From contig NZ_QDGA01000002.1 of assembly GCF_003347665.1 (NCBI RefSeq), positions 62,001 through 126,000 of the forward strand: 64,000 nt of DNA. Direction: 5' to 3'. Position numbers and translations under genes: made by a program. The stretch is from Microvirga calopogonii. GTDB lineage: Bacteria; Pseudomonadota; Alphaproteobacteria; Rhizobiales; Beijerinckiaceae. Below the pieces are notes generated by a model, which saw only the letters and a list, made by a program, of their open reading frames with translations, was not told the DNA's origin and made no database searches. This document shows, in pieces, positions 44,171-53,296 of this stretch (positions are counted from its first letter, which is position 1; each line of letters opens with the position of its first letter).

Positions 44171-45595
44171 ATGAGCACAACACGTCGAAAAGGTAGCCTT
44201 CCGATCCTCGGCAGCGTGATGCTTGCAGTCCTTCTTGCCGGCTGCTCGGGCTTCGGCAGCGACGTCTCGCTGCCGGCCAATGCGCCACGCGTCATCGGCC
44301 CGGACCGCGACCGGGACCATCTCCGGCTCGTGAGGGCGTTCGGCGGCGAAGGCAGGGCTCCGCAGCTCCAGCAGATGCTGACCGACGTGACGAACCGTCT
44401 CGTGATGGCTACCGACAGGCCCGACGAGGCCTTCCAGGTGACGATCCTCAATTCGCCCGTGGTCAATGCCTTCGCCCTGCCGAACGGACGCCTTTACGTC
44501 ACGCGCGGACTTCTGGCTCTCGCCAATGATACCTCCGAGGTCGCGGCCGTGCTCTCGCACGAGATCGCGCACGTCACCCTGCGCCACGCGTCCCAGCGCA
44601 GCGAGCTGCAGGCCCGGTCGGACCTGATCGAACGCGTGGCCGAGAACGTGCTGAACGATGCCGAAGAGGCTGCCATGGCTCAGAACCAGGCCCGTTCGGC
44701 CCTTGCCAGCTTCTCGCGCGCACAGGAGCTCGAAGCGGACCAGACGGGCGTCAAGGTCCTGGCCCGGGCCGGCTTCGATCCTTATGGGGCTTCGCGCTTC
44801 CTGACGGCTCTCGGGCGCTCGAGCGCCAGTTCGGATTCCTCCACGGCCGAGCGAAACGCCTCCCACCCGCGCACGGACGACCGGGTGGCGCGCTCGCTCC
44901 AGGCGGCGCGCCGCACGGGCATGCAGGGAACGGGCGAAACGGGGCGCCTCGCCTATCTGACGGCTCTCGACGGCCTCTCCTATGGGGACGATCCGGCCGA
45001 CGGCGTCGTGAAGGGCCGCCGGTTCATCCATTCGAGGCTCGGCGTCGCCTTCGAGGCTCCGGAGGGCTTCACGCTGGAGAATACCTCCCAGGCAGTGCTG
45101 GGCTCCTCGGGTGACGGAGAACGCCGCCTCCTGTTCGATGCCGCCGATACGCCCATCGGACAGAGCCTGGAGGATGTGCTGCGCTCCACCTGGACGGATA
45201 CGATCGAGCCCGGCACCCTGACGACCGGCATGGTGAACGGCCTGCCCATCGTCACGGCCGTGTCCAACGGCAAGGAATGGACCTTCCGCCTTTCGGCTAT
45301 CCGGATCGGCAACACCACCTTCCGGCTCATCATGGCGACCCGCGGCAACCGGGGAGACCTGGAAGGCATCTTCCAGCAGACCCTCAACAGCGTCCGGCAG
45401 GTTCAGCCCGACGAAGCCCGTCGGATCAGGCCTCTGAAGCTGCAGGTCGTCACCGCCCAGCGGGGCGACACGGTCCAGACCCTTGCAGCCCGGATGCCCG
45501 TCGACCGGGCGCTCGACAAGTTCCTGTTGCTCAACGGGCTCAACAGGAGCGATGCCCTCAAGGTGGGCGAGCGTTACAAGATCGTCGTCGAGTAA
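44171..45595 (+). CDS. M48-family zinc metalloprotease lipoprotein
   Basis: A 474-residue periplasmic protein anchored by a lipobox (LLAGC, Cys25). The zinc-binding HEIAH motif is at 130-134, and FSRAQELEADQTGVKVL supplies the third ligand Glu. The C-terminal segment (VVTAQRGDTVQTLAARMPVD, LLLNGLNRSDALKVGERYKIV) resembles a LysM-like peptidoglycan-binding fold. It belongs to the BepA/YfgC group that edits outer-membrane protein assembly. It lies 6 bases after the SNase-like gene. Confidence 0.9.
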   Translation: MSTTRRKGSLPILGSVMLAVLLAGCSGFGSDVSLPANAPRVIGPDRDRDHLRLVRAFGGEGRAPQLQQMLTDVTNRLVMATDRPDEAFQVTILNSPVVNAFALPNGRLYVTRGLLALANDTSEVAAVLSHEIAHVTLRHASQRSELQARSDLIERVAENVLNDAEEAAMAQNQARSALASFSRAQELEADQTGVKVLARAGFDPYGASRFLTALGRSSASSDSSTAERNASHPRTDDRVARSLQAARRTGMQGTGETGRLAYLTALDGLSYGDDPADGVVKGRRFIHSRLGVAFEAPEGFTLENTSQAVLGSSGDGERRLLFDAADTPIGQSLEDVLRSTWTDTIEPGTLTTGMVNGLPIVTAVSNGKEWTFRLSAIRIGNTTFRLIMATRGNRGDLEGIFQQTLNSVRQVQPDEARRIRPLKLQVVTAQRGDTVQTLAARMPVDRALDKFLLLNGLNRSDALKVGERYKIVVE

Positions 45596-45608
45596 TCCTG
45601 CGTACGTT

Positions 45609-45649
45609 GCAAAAAAGAAATCGGCGAAGCGGTTGCTCGCTTCGCCGAT
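45609..45649 (-). terminator. Rho-independent terminator of rpoH
   Basis: A 12-bp perfect stem (45620-45631 with 45638-45649) with a six-base loop is followed on the minus strand by T-rich sequence (rc of 45610-45619). It lies just after the rpoH stop. Confidence 0.85.
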
Positions 45650-45673
45650 GGGGATGCTCGACCTGTCAGGCGC

Positions 45674-46546
45674 CTAAACGAAAGCGCCCGAGGCCTGGGG
45701 ATATTTTTCCACCAGGGCGCGCTTGAGCTTTTCGAGCGCCCGGTTCTCGATCTGGCGCACGCGCTCCTTCGAGATTCCGAGCCTGTCTCCCAGGAATTCC
45801 AAGGTCACCTGCTCGTCGTCGAGGCGGCGGGCGCGCAGGATCCGCAATTCGCGCTCGTTGAGCACTTCCAGGGCCTGCTGCAGCCAGCGCACGCGGCGTT
45901 CGGTGTCGATCACGTCGGTGACGCTCTCATCCGGCAACGGGCTGTTGTCGACCAGGAATTCGACGCGTTCCGCGGAATTGCCCGCATCGGCATCCAGGAC
46001 GGGCGCATTGAGGGATGTGTCGGGCGCGGAGAGCCGGGCGTCCATGAGAGCGACGTCGGCCTTGGACACACCGATCGCCTCGGCGATCTTCGCATGCACG
46101 TCGGAAGAAATGCGCTCCTCGCCACCGCGCGTCAGGCGGGCCCGCAGGCGGCGCAGGTTGAAGAAAAGTGCTTTTTGGGCGGAACTCGTTCCGCCGCGAA
46201 CGATTGACCAATTGCGAAGGATGTAATCTTGCACGGACGCGCGGATCCACCAGGTCGCATAGGTCGAAAAGCGGACTTCGCGCTCGGGCTCGAAACGCGC
46301 GGCGGCTTCGAGAAGACCGACATGGCCCTCCTGAACGAGATCGGCCATCGGAAGGCCGTAGTGGCGGAAACGGGCTGCCAGCGCGATCACGAGGCGCATG
46401 TGGGCAGCGGTCAGTTGATGAAGCGCCGCTTCATCACGGTTCTCCTTCCAGCGCACGGCAAGAAGATGCTCCTCTTCCCGTTCGAGAAAAGGTGCATTCA
46501 TGGCAGCGCGGACGAACCGGCGGCGAACCCCTGAGATTTCTCCCAT
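45674..46546 (-). CDS. rpoH: RNA polymerase sigma-32 (heat-shock) factor
   Basis: A 290-residue sigma factor. Region 2 is HMRLVIALAARFRHYGLPMADLVQEGHVGLLEAAARFEPEREVRFSTYATWWIRASVQ in pattern. The RpoH box is QKALFFNLRRLR, which distinguishes it from other group-2 and 3 sigmas. Region 4 ends with the helix-turn-helix ISKERVRQIENRALEKLK. It directs transcription of heat-shock genes. Alphaproteobacteria often have several rpoH copies; whether this is the main one cannot be told. Region 1.1 is absent, as expected. Confidence 0.93.
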   Translation of the reverse strand: MGEISGVRRRFVRAAMNAPFLEREEEHLLAVRWKENRDEAALHQLTAAHMRLVIALAARFRHYGLPMADLVQEGHVGLLEAAARFEPEREVRFSTYATWWIRASVQDYILRNWSIVRGGTSSAQKALFFNLRRLRARLTRGGEERISSDVHAKIAEAIGVSKADVALMDARLSAPDTSLNAPVLDADAGNSAERVEFLVDNSPLPDESVTDVIDTERRVRWLQQALEVLNERELRILRARRLDDEQVTLEFLGDRLGISKERVRQIENRALEKLKRALVEKYPQASGAFV

Positions 46547-46659
46547 TGTGTGCTCTCCCTTGGCAGAGACACAACGAGCGAGGCCGCGAAAAGTTCACTT
46601 CTCACAGCCAAGTTTTGCAAAATAGATTCCAAACCTTGGAAAACAAGGCTTCAGCCAAG

Positions 46660-46689
46660 AAAAAAGCCCGGCTTGGCGCCGGGCTTTTT
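46660..46689. terminator. Bidirectional terminator downstream of carD
   Basis: Arms AAGCCCGG and CCGGGCTT enclose a short loop (46661-46689) with A- and T-runs on both sides. It follows the carD stop on the minus strand, between carD and the rpoH promoter region. Confidence 0.85.
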
Positions 46690-46713
46690 GCAGGATGAAA
46701 AGGCGCCTTCGAA

Positions 46714-47292
46714 TCAGGCGGCTTCTTCCTGAAGGTCGTCACCCTCGGCTTCGGCCTCGGCGCCCTTCACGCGGCGCGGGGACTTGGCAAGGCTCTGCTC
46801 GATGAGCTTGAGGGCTTCGGTGTCCGTGATCTTGTTGACGGCGGCGATTTCGCGAACCACCCGGTCAAGGGCGGATTCATAGAGCTGACGCTCGCTGTAG
46901 GACTGCTCGGGCTGAGCCTCGGAGCGGTAAAGGTCACGCACGACTTCCGTAACGGAGATCAGGTCGCCTGAATTGATCTTCGCCTCGTATTCCTGGGCGC
47001 GGCGCGACCACATGGTGCGCTTCACGCGGGCACGACCCGTCAGCACGTCCAGAGCCTTCTGCACCAGGGCCGGTTCGGCAAGCTTGCGCATGCCCACGCT
47101 GGAAGCCTTACCGGTCGGAACGCGAAGGACCATCTTGTCCTTGTCGAAGGAGACCACGTAGAGCTCCAGCTTGAAGCCTGCAATTTCCTGCTCTTCGATG
47201 GCCGTGATGCGGCCGACACCGTGAGCGGGATACACAATCGCTTCACCGGACTTGAACCCAAGGCGCTGGGCGGACTTCTTGGCGGTTGTCAT
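46714..47292 (-). CDS. carD: CarD-family transcriptional regulator
   Basis: A 192-residue protein. An N-terminal CarD/TRCF RNA-polymerase interaction domain (GEAIVYPAHGVGRITAIEEQEI, MVLRVPTGKASSVGMRKL) is followed by a helical DNA-binding domain (RARVKRTMWSRRAQEYEAKINSGDLISVTEVVRDL) and an acidic Ala/Glu tail. CarD binds RNA polymerase and stabilises open promoter complexes, notably at rRNA promoters. The start at 47292 is favoured by GGAGG upstream, and an upstream ATG would add a Pro-rich, unconserved stretch. Confidence 0.93.
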   Translation of the reverse strand: MTTAKKSAQRLGFKSGEAIVYPAHGVGRITAIEEQEIAGFKLELYVVSFDKDKMVLRVPTGKASSVGMRKLAEPALVQKALDVLTGRARVKRTMWSRRAQEYEAKINSGDLISVTEVVRDLYRSEAQPEQSYSERQLYESALDRVVREIAAVNKITDTEALKLIEQSLAKSPRRVKGAEAEAEGDDLQEEAA

Positions 47293-47763
47293 GCGAGAGA
47301 GGCCTCCTTGCATGGTCCTCGCTTGGCAGCGAGGGGCTTTGGTTCCACTGGGCAGGGACCCAGGGGAACGAGGATCGAGATTGAGCGTCACGGAACTTGA
47401 CTATTCCGCTCGTCTCCCTGATTTAAGCCAGCGGCTAAATACGCTCATACCCTTGACCAAGGCAGCAGCGCTCCCTTAAGTCAAAGGACGCGAATCTTTG
47501 CTTCAATGATGTGAACCGCCGGTCTGCAAGGACGGTGCACGGCTTGAGCGCAAGCGACGGCATTTGCGGACCCTATCACAGTCCGGCCGAAAAAGCAAAA
47601 ATATTTCAAAGGACAGCGTTAAGCAGGCCCGTTTATGGCCGCGCTTTGGAAGCTAACGCATCGTGAGGGAACTAGTTCCCGTTTCCGCTGCAGGCAGGGC
47701 CGTGACCGTGAAGGAAGATGGGCAGCAAGCGGCCCGGCAGGCGGGCCTCCGCCTCGTCCGGCT
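47293..47763. other. Intergenic region upstream of carD
   Basis: A 470-base gap between the fdxA stop and carD start, both on the minus strand, so carD has its own promoter here. The part 47400-47620 is AT-richer and probably holds it. I see no tRNA, no strong hairpin and no coding frame with support; small open frames seen on either strand overlap fdxA out of phase and are rejected. Confidence 0.4.
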
Positions 47764-48102
47764 TCAGTCGCCCTCGCCCGGATTGGTCGAGAAATACGTC
47801 TCGAACTTGCCCGCGACGCCGTCGAATTCCTTGGCGTCGGCCGGCGGATCCTTCTTGATGGTGATGTTGGGCCAGCTCTTCGCCATGTCGGCATTGAGCT
47901 TCAGCCATTGCTCGAGCCCCGGCTCCGCATCCGGCTTGATCGCCTCGGCGGGGCATTCCGGCTCGCAGACGCCGCAATCGATGCACTCGTCGGGATGGAT
48001 GACGAGCATGTTCTCGCCCTCGTAGAAACAATCGACCGGGCACACCTCGACGCAGTCCATGTATTTGCACTTGATGCAATTTTCAGTGACGACGTAGGTC
48101 AT
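47764..48102 (-). CDS. fdxA: 7Fe ferredoxin FdxA
   Basis: A 112-residue electron carrier. Cysteine motifs [17 protein letters not shown] (first residues Cys9, Cys12, Cys17) and [12 protein letters not shown] bind a [3Fe-4S] and a [4Fe-4S] cluster, as in Azotobacter-type FdI and rhizobial FdxA. The C-terminal tail ([22 protein letters not shown]) is the usual alphaproteobacterial extension. It lies 53 bases downstream of the S4 gene. Confidence 0.95.
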   Translation of the reverse strand: MTYVVTENCIKCKYMDCVEVCPVDCFYEGENMLVIHPDECIDCGVCEPECPAEAIKPDAEPGLEQWLKLNADMAKSWPNITIKKDPPADAKEFDGVAGKFETYFSTNPGEGD

Positions 48103-48155
48103 GAACGGTCCTTCGAGGGTCTGTTCGCAAACAAAAGGTAGCCAACGCCGCCGCT

Positions 48156-48467
48156 CTAGCCGTTGTCGCCGTCGCTGACAAGCGCCGCGTTGTCATGGCT
48201 GAGATCTATGTAGAGCTGCCTTGCTTCCGGCGCAGGGCCGCGCCGCTCGCCGAGGCTTTCGACCCGCACCACCAGCGTGGTCTGGGCAAGCGCAAGGGTG
48301 ATCACGTCGCCGACGGCCACCGCCTTGGCGGCATTGTCGGTGCGCTGGCCGTTGAGCCGGACGAAGCCGCCGGTGACCAGCTTGGCCGCCAGCGTCCGCG
48401 TCTTCGCAAAGCGTGCGAACCACAGCCACTTGTCGAGCCGCTGCCGGTCCTCACGCATGCGCGTCAC
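48156..48467 (-). CDS. S4-domain RNA-binding protein (Hsp15/RqcH-partner-like)
   Basis: A 103-residue protein. The S4 motif is [43 protein letters not shown]. It matches small Hsp15 (HslR)-type proteins that bind the stalled 50S-nascent-chain complex. It starts 4 bases after the helicase stop, so co-transcription is likely. A link with ribosome rescue is inferred. Confidence 0.88.
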   Translation of the reverse strand: MTRMREDRQRLDKWLWFARFAKTRTLAAKLVTGGFVRLNGQRTDNAAKAVAVGDVITLALAQTTLVVRVESLGERRGPAPEARQLYIDLSHDNAALVSDGDNG

Positions 48468-48471
48468 ATCC

Positions 48472-51400
48472 TCACTTCTTGTTGTCCTCGAGCTGCGCCT
48501 TGAGGGCCATCAGCTTAGCGAAGGGCGAGTTCGGGTCCGGCTGCTTCTCGCGGCGCTCATGGCCGCCCTCGCGCCGGTTGTCGGGACGCTTGTCAGGACG
48601 AGGACCGCGAAGGTCCTCTCCACGACCCGGACCGCGCGGCGGACGGTTCTGCGGACGCCCGCCCTCCCCTTGCGCCTCGCGACGCTCCGGACGCGGACGG
48701 CGCTCACCGGGTTCGCCCTGGGCTTCGCCGCCCTGACGCTGGCGACGCTCGCCGCGTTCCTGGTGACGCCCGCCCCGGGCCTCGCGGCCGTGCCTGGCCT
48801 GTCCGCCCTCGTGATGGCGGCGGCCCTGGCGCCAGACCTCGATCATCTCGGGTTCGGCCGGGGTTTCAGCCGCGGCAGCCTCGGTCGGAGCCTCTGCGGG
48901 AGCCAGAAGCTGCCCCTCGGGCGAAGCCACGGCCTCGGCGGCGCTCGTCGCCAACTCCTGCTCGGAGACGCTCGCCTCGGGCTCGGCCACAGCGACCGCA
49001 CCGATCTCTTCCGTACCGACAGCGGTTTCGGCTGCCTCGGTCGGGGCCTGAGCGGCAACATCGCCCTCGGCTGCCGCGGACGGGGCTGCGACAGCCTGGG
49101 GCTCGACGGCCTTCGGAGCCTCGACCAGCGGCACGGTGATGGCGGGGCCGGGACGGCGCTCCATCACGTAGCCGAGGGACTTGAGGATCGTGGCGAAATC
49201 CTCGCCCGCGCAGCCCACGAGCGAGGTCATGGACACGGTCGGGACGAAGCTCTCCCCATCGGCCGCACCGGCCGGCGGCTCCCCGGGGGTGATGCCGGGA
49301 CGGTAGGCGATGGCGGGGCGGATCAGGTCGGCGAGACGCTCCAGGATGTCGACGCGCACGGCCCGGCCACCGAGCACGCGGAAGCCGGCCGCGCGATAGA
49401 GCCCATGGCCGATCTCCGGATCGACCGGGATCGAGGTCCGGCCGGACTGGGCGAGATGGGCGATCTCGTCGATGCCCTTCTGCTCGAGGCCGCCGTTCTG
49501 CAGAGCCCAGAGCTGCGTCGCCAGAACGCGGGGCGCCGGCTTCAGGAGAGCGGGAAGATAAAGATGATAGGCGCCGAACCGGACGCCGGCCTTGCGCAGG
49601 GCGCCGCGGGCATCCTGGTCGAGGCTGCGCACATCGTTGAGAACCTTCGCGCGCTCCAGGACGCCCAGGGCCTCGCCGATCTGGAACCCGATGCCGCGGG
49701 CAAGGCCCGACAGCTCGGCGCTGTCCTCGAGCTGCAGCAGGGGCCCGAGCAGGCGCACGACATAGGCCTTCAGCCAGGCGCGCAGGCGAGTGTCCACCTT
49801 CTCCCGGGCCGGGCCCGTGAGATGCTCGTCCGAGAGGATGCGCACACGGGGCTCGAACAGCTTGTCGCCGGCTTCCAGCTTGGCGACCGGGTCGCCCATC
49901 CAGCGGATCGTGCCGTCGTTCGACAGCACCAGCATGGCATCGGGAGCCTCGGCGAACCGGTCCGCCCGCGCCTCGATCTCCCCGGCCAGCGCCTTGCTGG
50001 CCGCATTGCGCAGGGTCTTGGCCTCCGTCGTGTCGGCCTGGGGATCAGGCACGAAATGAAAGCCGTGCAGGTGACCGATGTGCTGACCCTCGACGGTGAC
50101 GTCGCCGGTGGTCGTAATTTCCGCTTCGAGCATCGTTTTCTCTCTCAAGCGCCGCATGAGAACGCTCGTCCGCCGGTCGATGAATCGTTGGGCGAGGCGT
50201 TCATGGAGCGCATCCGATAGCTTGTCCTCTACCTGACGCGCAACATCCTGCCAATGCTCTGGATCCTTCAACCAGTCGGGACGGTTAGCGACGAAGGACC
50301 AGGTGCGGACCTGGGCGATGCGGTTGGAGAGGGTGTCGATATCCCCGTCCGTCCGGTCCATGGCGGACAGATGGCGTGCAAACCAGTCGGCCGGGATGGC
50401 CCCATCCTTCATAAGGAAACGATAGAGCTGGCCGACAAGATCCGCGTGGGTTTGCGGGGAAACTTTCCGGTAATCCGGCACCTGGCAGATCTGCCAGAGC
50501 CGCTCCACGGCATATTGGGAGCGGGTCATCGCCCGGATGTCGTCCTCCCGCGCCAGGACCTCGAGGGCCGTCACGTCCTCGCCCGTGGGCGCCCGCACGA
50601 GGCCATGCTCCCTCGGCTGCATCCCGAGGGAATCGCGCAGGCGGGCGAGCGAGGAGAAATCCAGGTCGGGGTTGCGCCACTGCAGGATGCGCACCGGGTC
50701 GAAGGTGTGGTTCTCGAGCGCCTCGACGGTTTCCGCATCGAAAGGCGGGCAGCGGCCCGTGGAGCCGAAGGTGCCGTCGCGCATGTAACGGCCGGCCCGG
50801 CCGGCGATCTGGGCGAGTTCCGGATTGTTGAGCTTGCGGAACTGGAACCCGTCGAATTTCTTGTCGGACGCGAACGCCACATGGTCCACGTCGAGATTGA
50901 GGCCCATGCCGATGGCATCGGTGGCGATGAGGTAATCCACGTCCCCGTTCTGGTAGAGCTCGACCTGGGCGTTGCGGGTCCGGGGCGACAGGGCTCCCAG
51001 CACCACGGCCGCACCGCCGCTCTGACGACGGATCAGCTCGGCGATGCCGTAGACCTCCTCGGCCGAGAAGGCCACGATGGCCGAACGGCGGGGCAGGCGC
51101 GACACCTTCTTCTCGCCCGCGAAGGACAGCTTCGACAGGCGCGGCCGCGTGACCACGTGCACGCCGGGGATCAGCGCCTCGATCAGGGGCCGCATGGTGG
51201 CCGAGCCGATGAGGAGCGTCTCCTCGCGCCCGCGCTGGTTCAGCAGGCGGTCCGTAAACACGTGGCCCCGGTCCAGGTCGCTGGCGAGCTGGATCTCGTC
51301 TACGGCCACGAAGGCGAGATCGAGGTCCCGCGGCATGGCCTCGACGGTGGAGATCCAGTAGCGCGGCCGGTCCGGCTTGATCTTTTCCTCACCCGTCACC

Positions 51401-51603
51401 AGGGCGACGTTGTGGTGCCCCGCCTTCTCCACCACGCGGTTATAGACCTCGCGCGCGAGCAGGCGCAGGGGCAGGCCGATCATGCCGCTGTCGTGGCCGA
51501 GCATGCGCTCGATGGCCAGGTGGGTCTTACCGGTATTGGTTGGGCCGAGCACGGCGGTCACGCCGCGCGCACGCACTTGCGGAGGGAGGGAGCGACGGGA
51601 CAT
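48472..51603 (-). CDS. SUV3-like DEAD/DExH RNA helicase with low-complexity tail
   Basis: A 1043-residue helicase. Walker A is GPTNTGKTH (about residue 20), Walker B-type AVDEIQLASD, motif VI QIAGRAGR. The middle segment and SUV3 C-terminal domain follow. From about residue 830 the protein becomes low-complexity: first Ala/Glu/Pro-rich, then about 110 residues rich in Arg, Gly, Glu and Gln (GERRQRQGGEAQGEPGERR), ending KLMALKAQLEDNKK. SUV3 homologues unwind RNA for decay; this is the mitochondrial helicase's bacterial ancestor type. The tail is typical of RNA-binding, phase-separating proteins. It heads the operon with the S4 gene. Confidence 0.93.
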   Translation of the reverse strand: MSRRSLPPQVRARGVTAVLGPTNTGKTHLAIERMLGHDSGMIGLPLRLLAREVYNRVVEKAGHHNVALVTGEEKIKPDRPRYWISTVEAMPRDLDLAFVAVDEIQLASDLDRGHVFTDRLLNQRGREETLLIGSATMRPLIEALIPGVHVVTRPRLSKLSFAGEKKVSRLPRRSAIVAFSAEEVYGIAELIRRQSGGAAVVLGALSPRTRNAQVELYQNGDVDYLIATDAIGMGLNLDVDHVAFASDKKFDGFQFRKLNNPELAQIAGRAGRYMRDGTFGSTGRCPPFDAETVEALENHTFDPVRILQWRNPDLDFSSLARLRDSLGMQPREHGLVRAPTGEDVTALEVLAREDDIRAMTRSQYAVERLWQICQVPDYRKVSPQTHADLVGQLYRFLMKDGAIPADWFARHLSAMDRTDGDIDTLSNRIAQVRTWSFVANRPDWLKDPEHWQDVARQVEDKLSDALHERLAQRFIDRRTSVLMRRLREKTMLEAEITTTGDVTVEGQHIGHLHGFHFVPDPQADTTEAKTLRNAASKALAGEIEARADRFAEAPDAMLVLSNDGTIRWMGDPVAKLEAGDKLFEPRVRILSDEHLTGPAREKVDTRLRAWLKAYVVRLLGPLLQLEDSAELSGLARGIGFQIGEALGVLERAKVLNDVRSLDQDARGALRKAGVRFGAYHLYLPALLKPAPRVLATQLWALQNGGLEQKGIDEIAHLAQSGRTSIPVDPEIGHGLYRAAGFRVLGGRAVRVDILERLADLIRPAIAYRPGITPGEPPAGAADGESFVPTVSMTSLVGCAGEDFATILKSLGYVMERRPGPAITVPLVEAPKAVEPQAVAAPSAAAEGDVAAQAPTEAAETAVGTEEIGAVAVAEPEASVSEQELATSAAEAVASPEGQLLAPAEAPTEAAAAETPAEPEMIEVWRQGRRHHEGGQARHGREARGGRHQERGERRQRQGGEAQGEPGERRPRPERREAQGEGGRPQNRPPRGPGRGEDLRGPRPDKRPDNRREGGHERREKQPDPNSPFAKLMALKAQLEDNKK

Positions 51604-51797
51604 GCCTGGATGACGGGTGATGCTGAAAAGGTCCCGGAGTGAGAGCCGAGAGGCTTTAGAGCCGGAGACCGGCGCCAGGAGCCTTCCCTACGGAGCAGCC
51701 TCGAGCGCGCACGGCAGGCTGCGGTTAGCCCCTTATATGGTGCTGCGGAGCGCTTTCGCTACCTGAAACAGCATGAATCGCGTGGGATTTTCAGGAC

Positions 51798-52673
51798 TTA
51801 CTGAACCGCCTCGGCCTTGATGGTCTCATCGGCCTTCATGGCCTTGCGCGCCGGCGCAGACGATTTGCCGTCCTCCAGGGACCAGAGGGAGGCCTGCATC
51901 TCGCCCATGCCGATCATGGTGCGCACGGAGACCTTGACCGGAAAGAGCACGCGCGGTCCCTCGACGGGCGCCAGCCAGACGGACATGTCCTTGTTGTCCT
52001 GCATGAACTTGGTGCCCGGGCGTTCGCTCCGATGACCGGAGATCGGCACGTAGCGGGCATTGCACACGAGGACAGGTCCGGAATAGCCCGGCACCTCGAC
52101 CTTCTTCGTCTCCGCATAGGAGAGGACCACGTTCATGCGTGAGGCGCCGTCGAAGACCGGAAGGGTGCGGTCGCAATTGGCCGGGTCGGTCAGGCTCTTC
52201 GACGGCATGGCGGGCATGAGCAGGGCGCTCATGGGATCAACCACGCCGTTCTTGTCGGCCGCCTTGACGGGAACACGGTCGGGCTTCGGCTCCAGGGGCG
52301 GGTCGATCTCGACCTGGGCCACCCGGCCGCTCTTGATCCCCATGCGGACGACACGCTGATTGTCGGAGGTCTTCGACACCACGGAGAAGTTGTTCGAACG
52401 GGGCGGTGCGTCGCCGTCCAGGGTGCCGGACGCGTTGGCTTCGCCCCGGCCGCCGGTCAGGATCATGGCGAGCCCGGTCAGCTTTGCCCGTCCCTCCATC
52501 TCGTACTTCGCCCCCTTGAAGGACGACGAGAGGTCCGCCTTGCCCAGGGGCAGGCCGGCCAGGGTGATGTCGTAAGTCACCTTCAGGGTCTGGGCCGGCG
52601 CGGTCTGGACTTGCGCGAGCAAGCCCGATCCGGCGAAGGCCAGGGTCACGAGAGCTGAGGCGATGGGGCGCAT
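51798..52673 (-). CDS. DUF3108 domain-containing exported protein
   Basis: A 291-residue protein with a signal peptide (cleavage near APAQT, about residue 28). The body, LKVTYDITLAGLPLGKADLSSSFKG and later KNGVVDPMSALLMP and CDRTLPVFDGASRMNVVLSY, is DUF3108, a beta-barrel-like periplasmic family of unknown function. The end is charged. A 236-base divergent region separates it from rpmB. The next minus-strand gene is the helicase, 194 bases away. Confidence 0.88.
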   Translation of the reverse strand: MRPIASALVTLAFAGSGLLAQVQTAPAQTLKVTYDITLAGLPLGKADLSSSFKGAKYEMEGRAKLTGLAMILTGGRGEANASGTLDGDAPPRSNNFSVVSKTSDNQRVVRMGIKSGRVAQVEIDPPLEPKPDRVPVKAADKNGVVDPMSALLMPAMPSKSLTDPANCDRTLPVFDGASRMNVVLSYAETKKVEVPGYSGPVLVCNARYVPISGHRSERPGTKFMQDNKDMSVWLAPVEGPRVLFPVKVSVRTMIGMGEMQASLWSLEDGKSSAPARKAMKADETIKAEAVQ

Positions 52674-52775
52674 GAAGGCTATCCTGATAGTCTATTCCGT
52701 TGCATCGCACGTGATTCGGTATAAATCATGACCATGGTGTTTCAAAAAAACGAGATGGAGCATCGCAGTCTTTCT

Positions 52776-52805
52776 TGACGTCCTCCCCTTTTTTGGCCTA
52801 TAGGC
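52776..52805 (+). promoter_or_regulatory. Candidate sigma-70 promoter of rpmB
   Basis: TTGACG (52776-52781) and TATAGG (52800-52805) are 18 bases apart, about 105 bases upstream of the rpmB ATG. The -35 element is near perfect; the -10 is weak. The position fits the only plus-strand gene nearby. Confidence 0.4.
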
Positions 52806-52909
52806 TCCTACCTTCCAAGGACTTCTGGTGTCCGGCCGCGCGGGATCTGCGATCAGCAAACCCGCGAAATCGTGGTCGCGACCCTTCATAGACGAATAGG
52901 ATTGAACCC

Positions 52910-53200
52910 ATGTCGCGCCGTTGCGAACTGACCGGCAAGGCCGTGCTGAGTGGCCACCTGGTGAGCCACTCGAACCGCAAGACGAAGCGGAAGTTCCTGC
53001 CGAACCTCTGCAACGTCACGCTCCAGTCTGACACCCTGCAGCGCTCCGTGCGCCTGCGCATTTCCGCCAATGCGCTCCGCTCGGTCGAGCATCGCGGCGG
53101 CCTCGACGCCTTCCTGGCCAAGGCCAAGGCTGGAGAGCTCTCCACGACCGCCCTCGCCGTGAAGCGCGAGATCGAGAAGAAGCTCGCCGCTGCGAGCTGA
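52910..53200 (+). CDS. rpmB: 50S ribosomal protein L28
   Basis: A 96-residue ribosomal protein. [21 protein letters not shown] and [19 protein letters not shown] are the classical L28 N-terminus, and [22 protein letters not shown] the centre. It is a single-gene transcription unit with its own promoter and terminator. Zinc-type cysteines are reduced to one pair position (Cys5 and Cys34). Confidence 0.97.
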   Translation: MSRRCELTGKAVLSGHLVSHSNRKTKRKFLPNLCNVTLQSDTLQRSVRLRISANALRSVEHRGGLDAFLAKAKAGELSTTALAVKREIEKKLAAAS

Positions 53201-53227
53201 TCTGGAAGCGCCAATGAATCGGCTTTG

Positions 53228-53253
53228 CGGGCGGCCTCGGTGCCGCCCGTTTT
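53228..53253 (+). terminator. Rho-independent terminator of rpmB
   Basis: An 8-bp GC-rich stem (53228-53235 with 53242-53249) with a six-base loop is followed by TTTTGC on the plus strand, 28 bases after the rpmB stop. Confidence 0.85.
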
Positions 53254-53296
53254 GCATTGTGTTAAGCCTTAGCTGTTGGCTCACGAGAGGCCGCTC

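Noticed and set aside
48277..50220. 647-residue plus-strand frame over the SUV3 helicase 3' half
   Set aside because: It is antisense to the low-complexity helicase tail; the helicase motifs decide the strand.
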